64,000 nucleotides of DNA from Corallium rubrum (lineage: Eukaryota; Cnidaria; Anthozoa; Scleralcyonacea; Coralliidae): assembly GCA_964035015.1 (NCBI GenBank), contig OZ036008.1:1118501-1182500 (forward strand). The letters run 5' to 3'. Below, piece by piece: positions 10,166-18,584 of the stretch (its first letter is position 1; the number at the start of each line of letters is the position of its first letter). Under the pieces are notes generated by a model. It was given only the letters and a program-made list of their open reading frames with translations. It did not search any database and was not told the origin of the DNA. The translations under genes and the position numbers were made by a program.

Positions 10166-11387
10166 ATACTACATAACAGGTTTTATTTTCTGTTTTTCCA
10201 ATGGTCATAGCTATGGCTAAAACCCATAGATTGTTGGCTAACCACGCTATTCCTTTTGCTCCCCAAGTCAGAACCTGTGCTATCACACTGAACAGTGGTG
10301 CTAACAAAGGTCCCAACTTCTTACCCAGATTAGCGAGTGCCTTAGCGAAACCACCGACGGCCTTCGCTCCCCCCGAGACAACCTTTCTAGCCGCCACAAC
10401 TACTGTGGTTATGATCCCAGCTATGGTGATGGCTATAGCGGACAGGCCAACCATATTTTCCTTAGCCCACTTCTTAAACCTTTCCAACCTATTCAGGTCG
10501 TTGTTTCTCACTTCACTTTCTAAGATAGACACGGCTTCCGTATGTTCAGGCCTCTCACCAATCCTAATTCTTATGCTGTCTGCCTTTAATTCCGCTGTCT
10601 CACTGACGCTTCTGTAGAACCGTTCCTTAACAGGGTCGGCCTCTCTTAATGCTTCTAGTCTGAAGTGATCGACCTGTTTCTCAAGAAACTCAATCTGATC
10701 CTCATCCGTACCCACAGGGTGGAGTGCTCCAGAGAGTTCTCTTACTTCCTGTTCGGTTAGGAATATTCCTTCCGCCTGTTCTCGTAGATACTCCTCTCTT
10801 TCCCCAATCCGATCGCTGATCACTGAGCTGGTTCGTGAGGCTATATCATCCACCACTTCTTTGGGAAGTGTTGAGTTGCCGGTAATTTCCTCAACCGCTC
10901 CCTCAGCCGTATTGTGATGTTCAATTCTGGCTTTTTCTAACAGTTCTTTGAAAAGTGTTATGGATTCGACTATGTTTTTTGATTTGTTTTTACTGTACCT
11001 AATTTCATCACCTTTAGACACTAAAACTTTTACACCATTAAACCATGCTCCGGTGACGCGACCCTTTTTGTTAAAAATAAACTCAGTTTGTTCTATTATG
11101 TTCTTAGATGATGTACCGTCTCCCTTATTTATTTTAACACCTAACCTTGTCAGGAAGATCTCCTTCTTATCACGTGTAATAGACCTTTTCATTGACCCGA
11201 CATCACTACCAATGTCGGGCACTACATCTCCAACACGGGTCACACGGTCAGAAGGCTCGGATATGGAATAGTCCGATTTGGAGTCCTCATTGTTATCATC
11301 TATGAAACTCGTCTCGTTGATATCATCTTCCCTTTCCTCTTCTTCACCACGCTCACCCATTTCGATATTAACTCCTTCCTCAGCCAT
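10125..11387 (-). CDS. Conserved Polinton membrane protein with coiled-coil middle and C-terminal hydrophobic helices
   Basis: 420 residues, homologous to 52106-53647. The N-terminus is very acidic and disordered (residues 1-65). The middle is a helical, charged region with the conserved EVRELSGALHP and LEALREADPVKERFYRS. LERFKKWAKENM then leads into at least two hydrophobic helices (about residues 312-332 and 375-400) joined by an Ala/Gly/Lys-rich linker. The architecture suggests a virion-internal or membrane-associated structural protein; no enzymatic motif is seen. The start follows TAGTATATA. The 3' end overlaps the capsid start by 41 bp, and the C-terminal tail differs from the element 2 homologue. 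Confidence 0.7.
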   Translation of the reverse strand: MAEEGVNIEMGERGEEEEREDDINETSFIDDNNEDSKSDYSISEPSDRVTRVGDVVPDIGSDVGSMKRSITRDKKEIFLTRLGVKINKGDGTSSKNIIEQTEFIFNKKGRVTGAWFNGVKVLVSKGDEIRYSKNKSKNIVESITLFKELLEKARIEHHNTAEGAVEEITGNSTLPKEVVDDIASRTSSVISDRIGEREEYLREQAEGIFLTEQEVRELSGALHPVGTDEDQIEFLEKQVDHFRLEALREADPVKERFYRSVSETAELKADSIRIRIGERPEHTEAVSILESEVRNNDLNRLERFKKWAKENMVGLSAIAITIAGIITTVVVAARKVVSGGAKAVGGFAKALANLGKKLGPLLAPLFSVIAQVLTWGAKGIAWLANNLWVLAIAMTIGKTENKTCYVVYDQQKSDRAVTWI

Positions 11388-11393
11388 TATATA

Positions 11394-12083
11394 CTAGCCT
11401 ATGTACAACTCAAGTAGAACGGCCCCAATCCCAGCCGGTCGACCTACTGAATGATCATTATTCCCACGAACCCTAAAGGTCATCTTACCATAAACACCCT
11501 TTCGAATTTCAGCTTTCGACTCAATGTCTGTGTAGTGCTGTACACTTCCTTTCAGGCTCTGCTCAGAGGTTATCGGAAGAGTACCAATCAGATCACTCCT
11601 CCTCCCGTTGTCCAGACTTTTCTCACTCTCAACAGCGTCACACAAGATCCTGACATATCTCAACCCTCTGTTGATGTCCACCTGATTCGGACTGTTCGTC
11701 CACCCACCACCACCAACATCTATCACATCGTTTTCACCAAACCCCAAAAGAAGACCCATCTTCCCAAGCTTCAGCTTTTCCGACGTTTTCACCTTAGAAG
11801 TTCCGTTGTAAACATTCTTTCCGAACTCAACCACCCCACTGTAGGTCCCGGCTAAACCCTTAACGAACGTTTCTAACGCGTCAAAGCCGAAATAACCTTC
11901 AGGAGCGGATGCCTCCTTACCATCAAACGACACCGAATCGTTCAGACCTGACACCACATTGTTATAGTTCCAGTATACCGTAGCTTTCTTCAGCATCACC
12001 TGTGGTTTTGGACCTGCCACCATGATAGGTTGCTCGAAATAGACAGTCTTCTCACCGTTTTCGATGAATAATGTTAACCTCAT
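11394..12083 (-). CDS. mCP: Minor capsid (penton-like, single jelly-roll) candidate
   Basis: 229 residues from the second ATG, chosen because MRLTLF aligns with the MRKLTV start of the element 2 homologue (50343-51008). An upstream in-frame ATG at 12098 overlaps the integrase stop. Conserved blocks are a strand-rich N-terminus, VDINRGLRYVRILCD, the LPITSEQSLKGSVQHY turn and a C-terminal MTFRVRGNN...LLELYIG pattern typical of Polinton penton-like proteins as I remember them. It should form capsid vertices with the major capsid protein. In element 2 this gene and the integrase have changed places. Confidence 0.62.
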   Translation of the reverse strand: MRLTLFIENGEKTVYFEQPIMVAGPKPQVMLKKATVYWNYNNVVSGLNDSVSFDGKEASAPEGYFGFDALETFVKGLAGTYSGVVEFGKNVYNGTSKVKTSEKLKLGKMGLLLGFGENDVIDVGGGGWTNSPNQVDINRGLRYVRILCDAVESEKSLDNGRRSDLIGTLPITSEQSLKGSVQHYTDIESKAEIRKGVYGKMTFRVRGNNDHSVGRPAGIGAVLLELYIG

Positions 12084-12097
12084 TACCCGGGTATACA

Positions 12098-13195
12098 TTA
12101 ACCCAGGTTTTGTACGTCACTCTCGGGTATCCATGAGTTGTGCTTATCACCATAACCCAGCCACTTGACCAACACCATCTTCTTCCCAGCGACTCTCTTC
12201 CTCCTCAACACCTTCTCAACCCTATAAACGTCATCCTTCTTATCCACCGGCGACAACTCTGAGTCATAGAACTTTCCGATAATCGGCTCACCCTCAGCGT
12301 CCTCTATCTCGTAAACGTTTGGGTCACCACGGATGACCTTCGTAATCCTGAAGATTTCCTCAGTGAAGTTAGCTTCATAACCTTTCGTAAATATGCTTTT
12401 GTACTTTGACACCCTCACAGTGTCTCCAACTCGGAACTTGGGTAAAGGATGATCACCAAAGTGATGACCGAACAACGTATTCCAGACCTGATTCTCGCTT
12501 GACTTATTGACGTCCTTAGGCTTCAGAAGGGTAACACTGTGTTTTGTGTTGTTATAACCCTCAACGAGATCGTCCAGGACATCAATCCACCTATAAGTCC
12601 CCTTGGTGTAGAAATACTTCCACATAGCAGTCTTAAGTGTTCTGTTGAACCGTTCGACGATCGCTGCTTTCTTGTCCGAAAACGTACTGAAGTACTCAAC
12701 ACCATGTTTCTTCAGTAGACCTTTCACACCAACGTTATAAAACTCCTTTCCGTCGTCGAACTGGGCCAGGTCAGGGTAGTCACCAAATCGGTCTTTGAAC
12801 TGTTCCAACAGCTTATCCACAGCCCCGGTCATGTTACCCGTGTCTTTTCTGTAAACGGGAACGGCGAAAGCGTACCTACTCAGAATCTCAACAGCCGTTA
12901 GGATCCAGTAGTACCCTTTGTTCTGGTTCTTATACTTCGAAATATCAACCAGGTCCATCTGTATTTGTTCACCAAGGTGGCTAACGAAAGTCTGTCTGAA
13001 CTTATGCTTTCTCACAACCGGTTTGTACCTCGTGTATGTGTCCTGTGTTTTCAGCCAGTCCCTTACCGCCTTCCTACTCACATCAAGACCGGCGTCCACT
13101 GCCTTTTGATACAACCGTTCAGCCGATTGATATCCTGTTTTTGGGTTGTACCATATATCTCTCAGTTCCTGTTCCAGCCCAACCCCAGCGTCCAT
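12098..13195 (-). CDS. INT: Retrovirus-like DDE integrase with C-terminal chromodomain
   Basis: 365 residues. The start is set at 13195 (MDAGVG), which aligns with element 2 and sits on TTATATG; an upstream ATG at 13228 would run into the divergent gene. An N-terminal helical region is followed by the RNase-H-fold core, with catalytic D in QMDLVD, D in QFDDGKEF and E in IVERFNRT, at D,D-about 35-E spacing. The C-terminus (about residues 315-365) is a chromodomain: YRVEKVLRRK, then VLVKWLGYG and NSWIPESDV. It catalyses element insertion with 6-bp target duplication. The chromodomain presumably reads host chromatin. The frame is intact. Confidence 0.95.
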   Translation of the reverse strand: MDAGVGLEQELRDIWYNPKTGYQSAERLYQKAVDAGLDVSRKAVRDWLKTQDTYTRYKPVVRKHKFRQTFVSHLGEQIQMDLVDISKYKNQNKGYYWILTAVEILSRYAFAVPVYRKDTGNMTGAVDKLLEQFKDRFGDYPDLAQFDDGKEFYNVGVKGLLKKHGVEYFSTFSDKKAAIVERFNRTLKTAMWKYFYTKGTYRWIDVLDDLVEGYNNTKHSVTLLKPKDVNKSSENQVWNTLFGHHFGDHPLPKFRVGDTVRVSKYKSIFTKGYEANFTEEIFRITKVIRGDPNVYEIEDAEGEPIIGKFYDSELSPVDKKDDVYRVEKVLRRKRVAGKKMVLVKWLGYGDKHNSWIPESDVQNLG

Positions 13196-13214
13196 ATAAC
13201 CTAACCTATAATAT
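13196..13214. promoter_or_regulatory. Divergent start region between integrase and 542-residue gene
   Basis: Only 19 bp separate the two start codons. The sequence is AT-rich and reads TATAAT-like in both directions (GGTTATATG toward the integrase, TATAATATATG toward the plus gene). A bidirectional promoter must lie here or inside the coding ends. Element 2 has the same arrangement with 15 bp. Confidence 0.55.
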
Positions 13215-14843
13215 ATGGATACCGACAAACTCTACCACAAGTATTATGGGGAAAACTATGGGAAGGCAATGGAGAATATCGAAAAGGGGAATAAGTCAGC
13301 TAAGATTAATTTACTCAAGAGATACCCCCATGCCACGTTATCCAAATTCACCTTTACAACAACTCTCAAAAAAGACGGCGAAATCGAAAGAAGTGACGTA
13401 TGGTTTAAGAATAGTGACATCGTATCAACGAACGTAGATAGCAGCACTTTTAGGAATGACAAGTCTATGTGGATTTGGCTACATAACTATAAAGGGAAGC
13501 AAAGTCTGGTTGAGGGTGGGTTTCCTATGATATGGCTTAGCGGTGGTACGTTACAGAAAGTTCAGGGTAAGCGACACCAAGAGTCCTCGAAACACACGTA
13601 TCTGTCAGACAACGCCATAGACTACGACCTCAACAATTTTAGGATTTATGTTAACGGTGAGGATTACTTTATGGCAAAATTACCAACCCTAAATCCAGGT
13701 AACCAGACGGACATCGCGGCATGGTGGAATAACAATGATCCCTATTACCAACTTATTACCGCTGTCTACCTCAGTTCGTATTGCTGTGGCGTTGGGGCAG
13801 AGCATCTAAAGTTCTCAGAAGATGTCTACCCAGTGGTTACCTCGATCATGCGTTTCCACCTCTACTTCACCACACGACGTATACTGAGACGTCTTAAGAC
13901 GGAAACGAAAAGCAGTTTATTGAGAGAGTTCGGCGCGGAGCATTCCGATGTGATTGACAACATGGCGAACATACCCAGACTCCGGAAGCGTAAGCTTGTA
14001 CGTGACCCTGGTTATGAACATCATGTTGTTGGTAAGTGGGTGTGGCATCTCACTAGCGATTATAAGACACACTACAGAAGGTTCATTCCTTTACAGACAA
14101 ATGGTTTCACCAGGGTAGGTACACAGTATTTGAATGAGTCCATCGAGGCTTATGTTTACGCTGTTCTTGGTTCACAGGCTAGAACAAGGACCAGCGTTGT
14201 TAACAAAGGTGGTGGCAGTCTCGAAACACAACAAGAATTCAGAACCTTAGTACAAGATGCTGTCGTTAACTATTCTATCAGCACTTGGATTTTAAATATG
14301 AACAGGGCAATATCAGATACTAACGTCACCCAGAACCTAGCCATAAGCCCTGACACGTGGTTAGTGCCGGGGTCACTGACGATACTGAAGGAGAAAATTC
14401 CAGGATATAACAACGTTCTCAGACGTGCGTCGGAGGGTATGAAGTTTGGTATTAACTCTAAGATCAACTACCAAGGTGTTCACAAACAACCAAAGAAGCT
14501 ACACCAAGAAAACGGTTTACACTTGGAAACACTAGACGACAAACCAACTGTCCGTACACCTGACAAACCAACCGTTCATACACCTGACAAACCAACCGTT
14601 CATACACCTGACAAACCAACCGTTCATACACCTGACAAACCAACCGTTCATACACCTGACAGACCAACCGTTCATACACCTAACGAGCCAACCGTCCACA
14701 CACCTGACAGACCAACCGTCCATACACCTGACAAACCAGCCGTTCATACACCTGACAGACAACCAAAGCCAGACAATGAGTTGGGAATCCTATTGGTCCT
14801 AACAGCTGTGTCTGGGTATTTGTTCAGTAAATACGTCCTATAG
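13215..14843 (+). CDS. Conserved Polinton protein with 8-residue repeats and C-terminal membrane anchor
   Basis: 542 residues, homologous to 48822-50327. Function unknown. Conserved blocks are YPHATLSKF near residue 37, NNFRIYVNGEDYFMAKLP near 140, RFHLYFTTRRILRRL near 215, SQARTRTSVVNKGGGSLE near 318 and NYSISTWILNMNRAISDT near 350. These are followed by nine copies of an 8-residue unit (DKPTVHTP type, bases 14537-14759) not found in element 2, then a single membrane segment (LGILLVLTAVSGYLF). The topology suggests a virion surface or membrane-anchored protein with a repeat stalk. The start codon overlaps the divergent promoter; the stop TAG forms part of the TAGTATATG start motif of the next gene. 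Confidence 0.7.
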   Translation: MDTDKLYHKYYGENYGKAMENIEKGNKSAKINLLKRYPHATLSKFTFTTTLKKDGEIERSDVWFKNSDIVSTNVDSSTFRNDKSMWIWLHNYKGKQSLVEGGFPMIWLSGGTLQKVQGKRHQESSKHTYLSDNAIDYDLNNFRIYVNGEDYFMAKLPTLNPGNQTDIAAWWNNNDPYYQLITAVYLSSYCCGVGAEHLKFSEDVYPVVTSIMRFHLYFTTRRILRRLKTETKSSLLREFGAEHSDVIDNMANIPRLRKRKLVRDPGYEHHVVGKWVWHLTSDYKTHYRRFIPLQTNGFTRVGTQYLNESIEAYVYAVLGSQARTRTSVVNKGGGSLETQQEFRTLVQDAVVNYSISTWILNMNRAISDTNVTQNLAISPDTWLVPGSLTILKEKIPGYNNVLRRASEGMKFGINSKINYQGVHKQPKKLHQENGLHLETLDDKPTVRTPDKPTVHTPDKPTVHTPDKPTVHTPDKPTVHTPDRPTVHTPNEPTVHTPDRPTVHTPDKPAVHTPDRQPKPDNELGILLVLTAVSGYLFSKYVL

Positions 14844-14846
14844 TAT

Positions 14847-15632
14847 ATGAGTCTGTTTTATGGTTACAACAGACCGATCACTAATAAACAACTCAACGAT
14901 AAACTAAAAGAGGTCCTTCATACGAAGCCCGTCCCCGACTACAAGGTCATCTTTGACCTGAACGTAACCAGATCCAGTGAGAACGCCGTCTCCAAACTCA
15001 ATTTTGTTGATTACATAGAGGATAGGGATGGTGAGATCCACTCAACCATGTTTTGGAGACCCCATAGTATCAACCCACAGCTTAACACCACCGGTGATCA
15101 CCATTTCCTTTACCCTGAGTCCTCGATAAGAACAGCCTTCCACGCTAACGTGCCCAGATTTATGTTCACCGATGTTTCAGTTTTCGTTGTGGTAAAGAGG
15201 AACGGCGTGAGATCGGCGTCAGGTACCTGGGAAACAATTGTTTCCAATGTCAATGTTAACGATGGTAGGAGCCTTGGGTTTAAAGCGGGGGTGAGTGACA
15301 AACTGGTTTTCGGTGGGATGACACCGTCTAGGTTTCGTGAGTGTACAATTCCAGCGAAGTTCATCGGAAAAAAGGTTCTGATATCTGCCCACTGGCTATC
15401 CGGACTTATAGTGTCACACGTCAGAATAAATGGTGAGATACTGAGGGACTCATACACTATGTGTGACATCGATCAGATAGGGACATCTTATCTAAATGTG
15501 TTCGGGGTAAACAGCTTAAAAAGTTTTTATTCAGACATTAACTTTTACGGTATGAAGATCGTAGAGGGTCGTCTGGGGGAACCTGAGATCGGGAGGATCT
15601 GTAAGGAGGTTATGGTTGAATATGACCTGTAA
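14847..15632 (+). CDS. Putative concanavalin/LamG-like beta-sandwich protein
   Basis: 261 residues, strongly conserved in element 2 (38829-39623), where it lies at the opposite end of the element. Strand-rich; segments VSVFVVVKRNG, KKVLISAHWLSG, HVRINGE and a closing FYGMKIVEGRLGEPEI resemble the strand pattern and final helix of LamG/ConA-type jelly rolls. That is an impression of fold, not a motif match. A virion attachment or fibre-like role would fit the fold and its mobility between genome positions. Start motif TAGTATATG, 3 bp after the preceding stop. Confidence 0.55.
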   Translation: MSLFYGYNRPITNKQLNDKLKEVLHTKPVPDYKVIFDLNVTRSSENAVSKLNFVDYIEDRDGEIHSTMFWRPHSINPQLNTTGDHHFLYPESSIRTAFHANVPRFMFTDVSVFVVVKRNGVRSASGTWETIVSNVNVNDGRSLGFKAGVSDKLVFGGMTPSRFRECTIPAKFIGKKVLISAHWLSGLIVSHVRINGEILRDSYTMCDIDQIGTSYLNVFGVNSLKSFYSDINFYGMKIVEGRLGEPEIGRICKEVMVEYDL

Positions 15633-15637
15633 TTAGA

Positions 15638-16150
15638 ATGGGGAAAAAGAGGAAAAGCGTCGTCAGCTTCAACCACATTGGTAAAAACCTCCAATCGGCT
15701 GAAGTGGACAAACTAACTCGACTCTATTCGTATTATCATAGGTTAGCGACTTGTTACAAGTGGAAACACACCCGACTGAAGAGACTGAAGATGATCCTCG
15801 AGACGGTCTCTATTGGGTTGACTGTGGTTGGGGGAATAGCCGGTGGTGTCACAGCTAACCCACTGATCCTCGGAACCATAGCCAGTCCTGGCGTTCTGAT
15901 CCAAGGGTATGTGACCAAGTCGAGGATGTCTGGCAGACTGGAAAACTATAAATTTGCTCACGTCAGCTACCACAAGGTCCTGACACAGATCAGAAGCTTC
16001 CTACGCGGAGCTTCCTACGATGAGACTGTCTTCCTATCTGACGTTCGTGTACTCGACGACATTGTGACTGAGGTCTGTCCACATTCCGACAGTATGATCA
16101 CACGGTACCATAGGACCTATGACTCAGCTGAGCCTGCCGGGCCTGGCTGA
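15638..16150 (+). CDS. Two-transmembrane conserved protein
   Basis: 170 residues, homologous to 48058-48597. A soluble N-terminal helix region (residues 1-45, with SYYHRLATCYKWKH) precedes a tight hydrophobic hairpin (VSIGLTVVGGIAGGV and ILGTIASPGVLIQGY, about 55-90). A long C-terminal helical domain with FAHVSYHKVLTQIRSFLRG follows. The layout is reminiscent of SLATT-type two-helix membrane proteins, but I cannot show homology. It could be a virion membrane or pore-forming protein. The start ATG follows ATTAGA; the 3' end overlaps the convergent kinase gene by 53 bp. Confidence 0.65.
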   Translation: MGKKRKSVVSFNHIGKNLQSAEVDKLTRLYSYYHRLATCYKWKHTRLKRLKMILETVSIGLTVVGGIAGGVTANPLILGTIASPGVLIQGYVTKSRMSGRLENYKFAHVSYHKVLTQIRSFLRGASYDETVFLSDVRVLDDIVTEVCPHSDSMITRYHRTYDSAEPAGPG

Positions 16151-16841
16151 CGGTTCTGACTATCTCTGGTATGTAAACGTCTCGGTCACCCACACGAGCC
16201 ATCCAACCGTGAAACCTGCTAGGGATCCCACTGAGGGTACCGACCACCTCCGACTCATCCGGACCGAAGTTTTCCCAGTCGAGACCAATCACCTTAGTCC
16301 CCTTGTTCCAAACCATTACAACCGTTTCTCTCATATACCTTTGTATCCGCTCTAGGTAATCCTTAGTCACACCGGCTTCACATTTCCGGCCTCTTCTGAG
16401 CATTCGGTCGTAACAGGTGTCAACCGAGGCCTGTAGCAGTAGTAGAGCGTCAGGGGTTGGGAGCAGATTGTTTAGTGAGTGGAAGATCTTGGAATAATCA
16501 GAAAACTGTTCGTCGGTTATCCACCCATTACGCCAGCAGTTCTTAGTAAAAACCATACAGCTGTGATGTGTTCGCTCTACAATCACATTCCTCCCTTCGT
16601 TGATTAACTCCAGAGCTCTTAGGTAGGCGTCGATTCCCTCACCAAGAAACCAAGTCTCCATCTCATACGCCCACTTCCCAGGGTCGGCGTAAAACCTTTC
16701 TAGGTACGGGTTGCTCTCAACCGGCTCTTCGATGAGGTGGTAGTGGTTCCTCCTAGCGAATGGTTTCACGAACGTTGTTTTCCCCACACCAATGTTTCCG
16801 TCGAGGGCGATCAGTCGGGCACCGAACTTTGTCTCAGTCAT
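16098..16841 (-). CDS. Deoxynucleoside kinase (dNK/thymidine kinase 2 family)
   Basis: 247 residues from the ATG at 16841 (GTATAATG), which places the P-loop at the expected distance from the N-terminus. The P-loop is DGNIGVGKTT at about residues 13-22. EEPVE follows, then ERTHHSCMVF (family ERS motif with the substrate-contacting Arg), and the LID region YDRMLRRGRKCEAGVTKDYL. All are diagnostic of the deoxyribonucleoside kinase family, which phosphorylates deoxynucleosides to supply dNTPs. The length is normal for the family. It is transcribed against its neighbours and has no counterpart in element 2, so it is cargo of element 1, probably acquired from a host or a virus. Confidence 0.9.
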   Translation of the reverse strand: MTETKFGARLIALDGNIGVGKTTFVKPFARRNHYHLIEEPVESNPYLERFYADPGKWAYEMETWFLGEGIDAYLRALELINEGRNVIVERTHHSCMVFTKNCWRNGWITDEQFSDYSKIFHSLNNLLPTPDALLLLQASVDTCYDRMLRRGRKCEAGVTKDYLERIQRYMRETVVMVWNKGTKVIGLDWENFGPDESEVVGTLSGIPSRFHGWMARVGDRDVYIPEIVRTVSQARQAQLSHRSYGTV

Positions 16842-16886
16842 TATACCCCAGGTATACGGTACGGCTCTAAACCTCCTGTATTTTAT
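16842..16886. promoter_or_regulatory. Divergent start region between kinase and repeat protein
   Basis: 45 bp between two divergent start codons, with GTATAATG toward the kinase and TTTTATATG toward the plus gene. This follows the element-wide pattern of AT-rich words set directly on the start codon. Confidence 0.5.
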
Positions 16887-17207
16887 ATGAAGATTCCAAA
16901 GAGACTTAGACGACCCATACTGATTATCTTCCACGCCCTTAGAAGAGCTATCGGGGTGATGAGACATTGTGTTAGAAGGAACCGTAGGGGGGAGTACTAC
17001 GTGACTGAGTCTGTTGTTGTCTGGCCGACGGTCTTAGAAACCCCTACAGATGACCTCACAGACTTCCTACAAACAGCGTCAGAGATTCCTATAGACGGTC
17101 TCATAGATTCCTTAGAGACGACCTCAGAGATTCCTATAGACGGTCTCACAGATTCCTTAGAGACGACCTCAGAGATTCCTACAGATGGTCTCACAGATGA
17201 AACATAG
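16887..17207 (+). CDS. Small basic protein with three EIP(I/T)DGL repeats
   Basis: 106 residues from the ATG at 16887, which carries the TTATATG start motif. Longer upstream frames run antisense through the kinase and are rejected. The N-terminus is a basic amphipathic segment (KIPKRLRRPILIIFHALRRA) that could bind a membrane. The C-terminal half is three near-identical copies of a 20-residue acidic unit containing SEIPIDGL (60-bp DNA repeats, about 17068-17200). No family recognised. Element 2 has a different, 288-residue gene at this position. Confidence 0.6.
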   Translation: MKIPKRLRRPILIIFHALRRAIGVMRHCVRRNRRGEYYVTESVVVWPTVLETPTDDLTDFLQTASEIPIDGLIDSLETTSEIPIDGLTDSLETTSEIPTDGLTDET

Positions 17208-17221
17208 ATTAGTGTATATAG

Positions 17222-17602
17222 ATGGCTGACGAGTCTGAAAAAAACCCGGAAGTCCCTAAGATAACATCAGTGGTTAAGACGGAGAAAGTTAAGGACCCAA
17301 AACGGGTGGAGGCTGGTAAACGGCTGGCTCAGATATCAAAGACAGCCAAGGAGAGAAAAGCCAGAGAGCGGTTGGTGGCTGAGATTGGTCCTGGGGTTGG
17401 TGGTCGGTCAGCTTATTATGGTTACATAATCGGAACCGTTGGGTTGGTTATCGGTGGGGCCTCACTTTATTACACTATGAGGCAGGAGAGAAGGGAGGTT
17501 CAGAGGCTGAAAACCATTGATGAGGAGAAAGTAATGGAGGGAACTGTCGAACCACAGAACCCCGTTCGGACTTCCCCGGTCTTAGACACCTTCGACGAAT
17601 GA
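17222..17602 (+). CDS. Conserved single-span membrane protein with basic N-terminal motif
   Basis: 126 residues, homologous to 46870-47190. The diagnostic block is KDPKRVEAGKRLAQISK, followed by a Lys/Arg-rich helix (ERKARERL) and one membrane helix (YIIGTVGLVIGGASLYYTM, about residues 66-84). The basic half could contact DNA or other virion proteins on the inner face of a membrane. Function unknown. The ATG follows AGTGTATATAG; the gene is one of a run of small membrane-protein genes conserved in order in both elements. Confidence 0.7.
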   Translation: MADESEKNPEVPKITSVVKTEKVKDPKRVEAGKRLAQISKTAKERKARERLVAEIGPGVGGRSAYYGYIIGTVGLVIGGASLYYTMRQERREVQRLKTIDEEKVMEGTVEPQNPVRTSPVLDTFDE

Positions 17603-17618
17603 AATATGTGTTAGTATA

Positions 17619-17855
17619 ATGTCAACCACCGACCGAAAAGAACTGATGAACGAACTCTACGACGCCCTCCTGATTACGGGCGCAGCTGTGGCGGTCTCCA
17701 TGGCTTCGAGGAAGGTCCTGAGGGAACCTTTGGGTACTCCTGAGTCTGTGAAGGGTACCGTCAGGCTGGCTCTAGCCGTTGGAATTAGTACAGTTGGGAT
17801 TAAATATGCCCAGTCGAAGGGGTATTTACCGGTTGATCCGTTCAAAACAAAGTAG
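17619..17855 (+). CDS. Conserved 78-residue membrane protein
   Basis: 78 residues, homologous to 46618-46851 with the same neighbours. Two hydrophobic stretches (ALLITGAAVAVSMAS and VRLALAVGISTVGIKYA) flank the conserved REPLGTPESVK loop, and the protein ends in PVDPFKTK (EDPFKNT in element 2). Probably a small virion membrane protein; no known family. The ATG is preceded by TTAGTATA, a near-exact start motif. Confidence 0.7.
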   Translation: MSTTDRKELMNELYDALLITGAAVAVSMASRKVLREPLGTPESVKGTVRLALAVGISTVGIKYAQSKGYLPVDPFKTK

Positions 17856-17917
17856 ATGTTTTTTTCTCAGCCGAATTGACTCAGAGGGGTTAGGGAAAAG
17901 TTGGGACCAGAAGTTAA

Positions 17918-18577
17918 ATGAATTGTAAGATCTGTGGGAAAAAATTTAGTTCAAAGGGAAATCTTACCCAGCATGTCAGACAAATTCACAACAGGGAGAA
18001 AAATTACAGGTGTGAGGACTGTGGGAGGACGTTCACGAGGGGGAATGATATGAGAAAACACCGTGGGAAAGTACATGGAGTAGATGAAGTATGTGAATCC
18101 GTCACAACATACACAAAGACTGAAACAAAAGCCGGAACTAAAACATACACAAAGACAGAAACAAAAGTTGTTACCACTACGAAAAGTCGTGGGTCTAAGG
18201 GAGAAAGAGACATTGAGGACATCTTGCGTAGTTGTACAGTTGGGTACATTAGGGAAAAGACTTTCGATGGGTTAACCGGGTTGGGAGGTGGTCTACTAAG
18301 ATACGACTTCGCGATACCTACAAGCTGTGGTTTCCTACTGATTGAGCACGACGGCGAACAACATTTCATACCCACCCGGTGGGGGAGTATTACCGAGGAA
18401 GAGACTGAGAGACGCTTTGATAAACTGAAACAACATGACAAAATGAAAAACGACTACGCTAGATCACATGGTTATCCCCTACTCAGGATCCCATTCTCCT
18501 ACAGCGTCCATATAACTTATGAAACAATCAAAAAATTCCTAATCTCTAACGGACTAATCCGACCAAACATCCATTAG
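17918..18577 (+). CDS. C2H2 zinc-finger protein fused to Vsr-like PD-(D/E)XK endonuclease
   Basis: 219 residues. Two classical C2H2 fingers start at residues 3 and 31 (CKICGKKF, CEDCGRTF), each followed by paired His. A Thr/Lys repeat linker (TYTKTETK, about 66-87) leads to a nuclease domain: LRYDFAIP, LLIEHDGEQHF, KLKQHDKMKNDYA and PLLRIPF. This order matches Vsr-like fold endonucleases, often carried as selfish or homing-type enzymes in large DNA viruses. The fingers probably confer site preference. No homologue at this position in element 2. AT-rich AAGTTAAATG sits at the start, without the full TAGTATATG motif. Confidence 0.78.
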   Translation: MNCKICGKKFSSKGNLTQHVRQIHNREKNYRCEDCGRTFTRGNDMRKHRGKVHGVDEVCESVTTYTKTETKAGTKTYTKTETKVVTTTKSRGSKGERDIEDILRSCTVGYIREKTFDGLTGLGGGLLRYDFAIPTSCGFLLIEHDGEQHFIPTRWGSITEEETERRFDKLKQHDKMKNDYARSHGYPLLRIPFSYSVHITYETIKKFLISNGLIRPNIH

Positions 18578-18584
18578 TTTATAT

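Noticed and set aside
13196..13228. Upstream integrase start
   Set aside because: It would extend through the divergent promoter into the neighbouring gene, and it lacks homology to the element 2 integrase.
16737..16886. N-terminal extension of the small repeat protein
   Set aside because: It is antisense to the kinase P-loop region, and the downstream ATG at 16887 carries the element's start motif.
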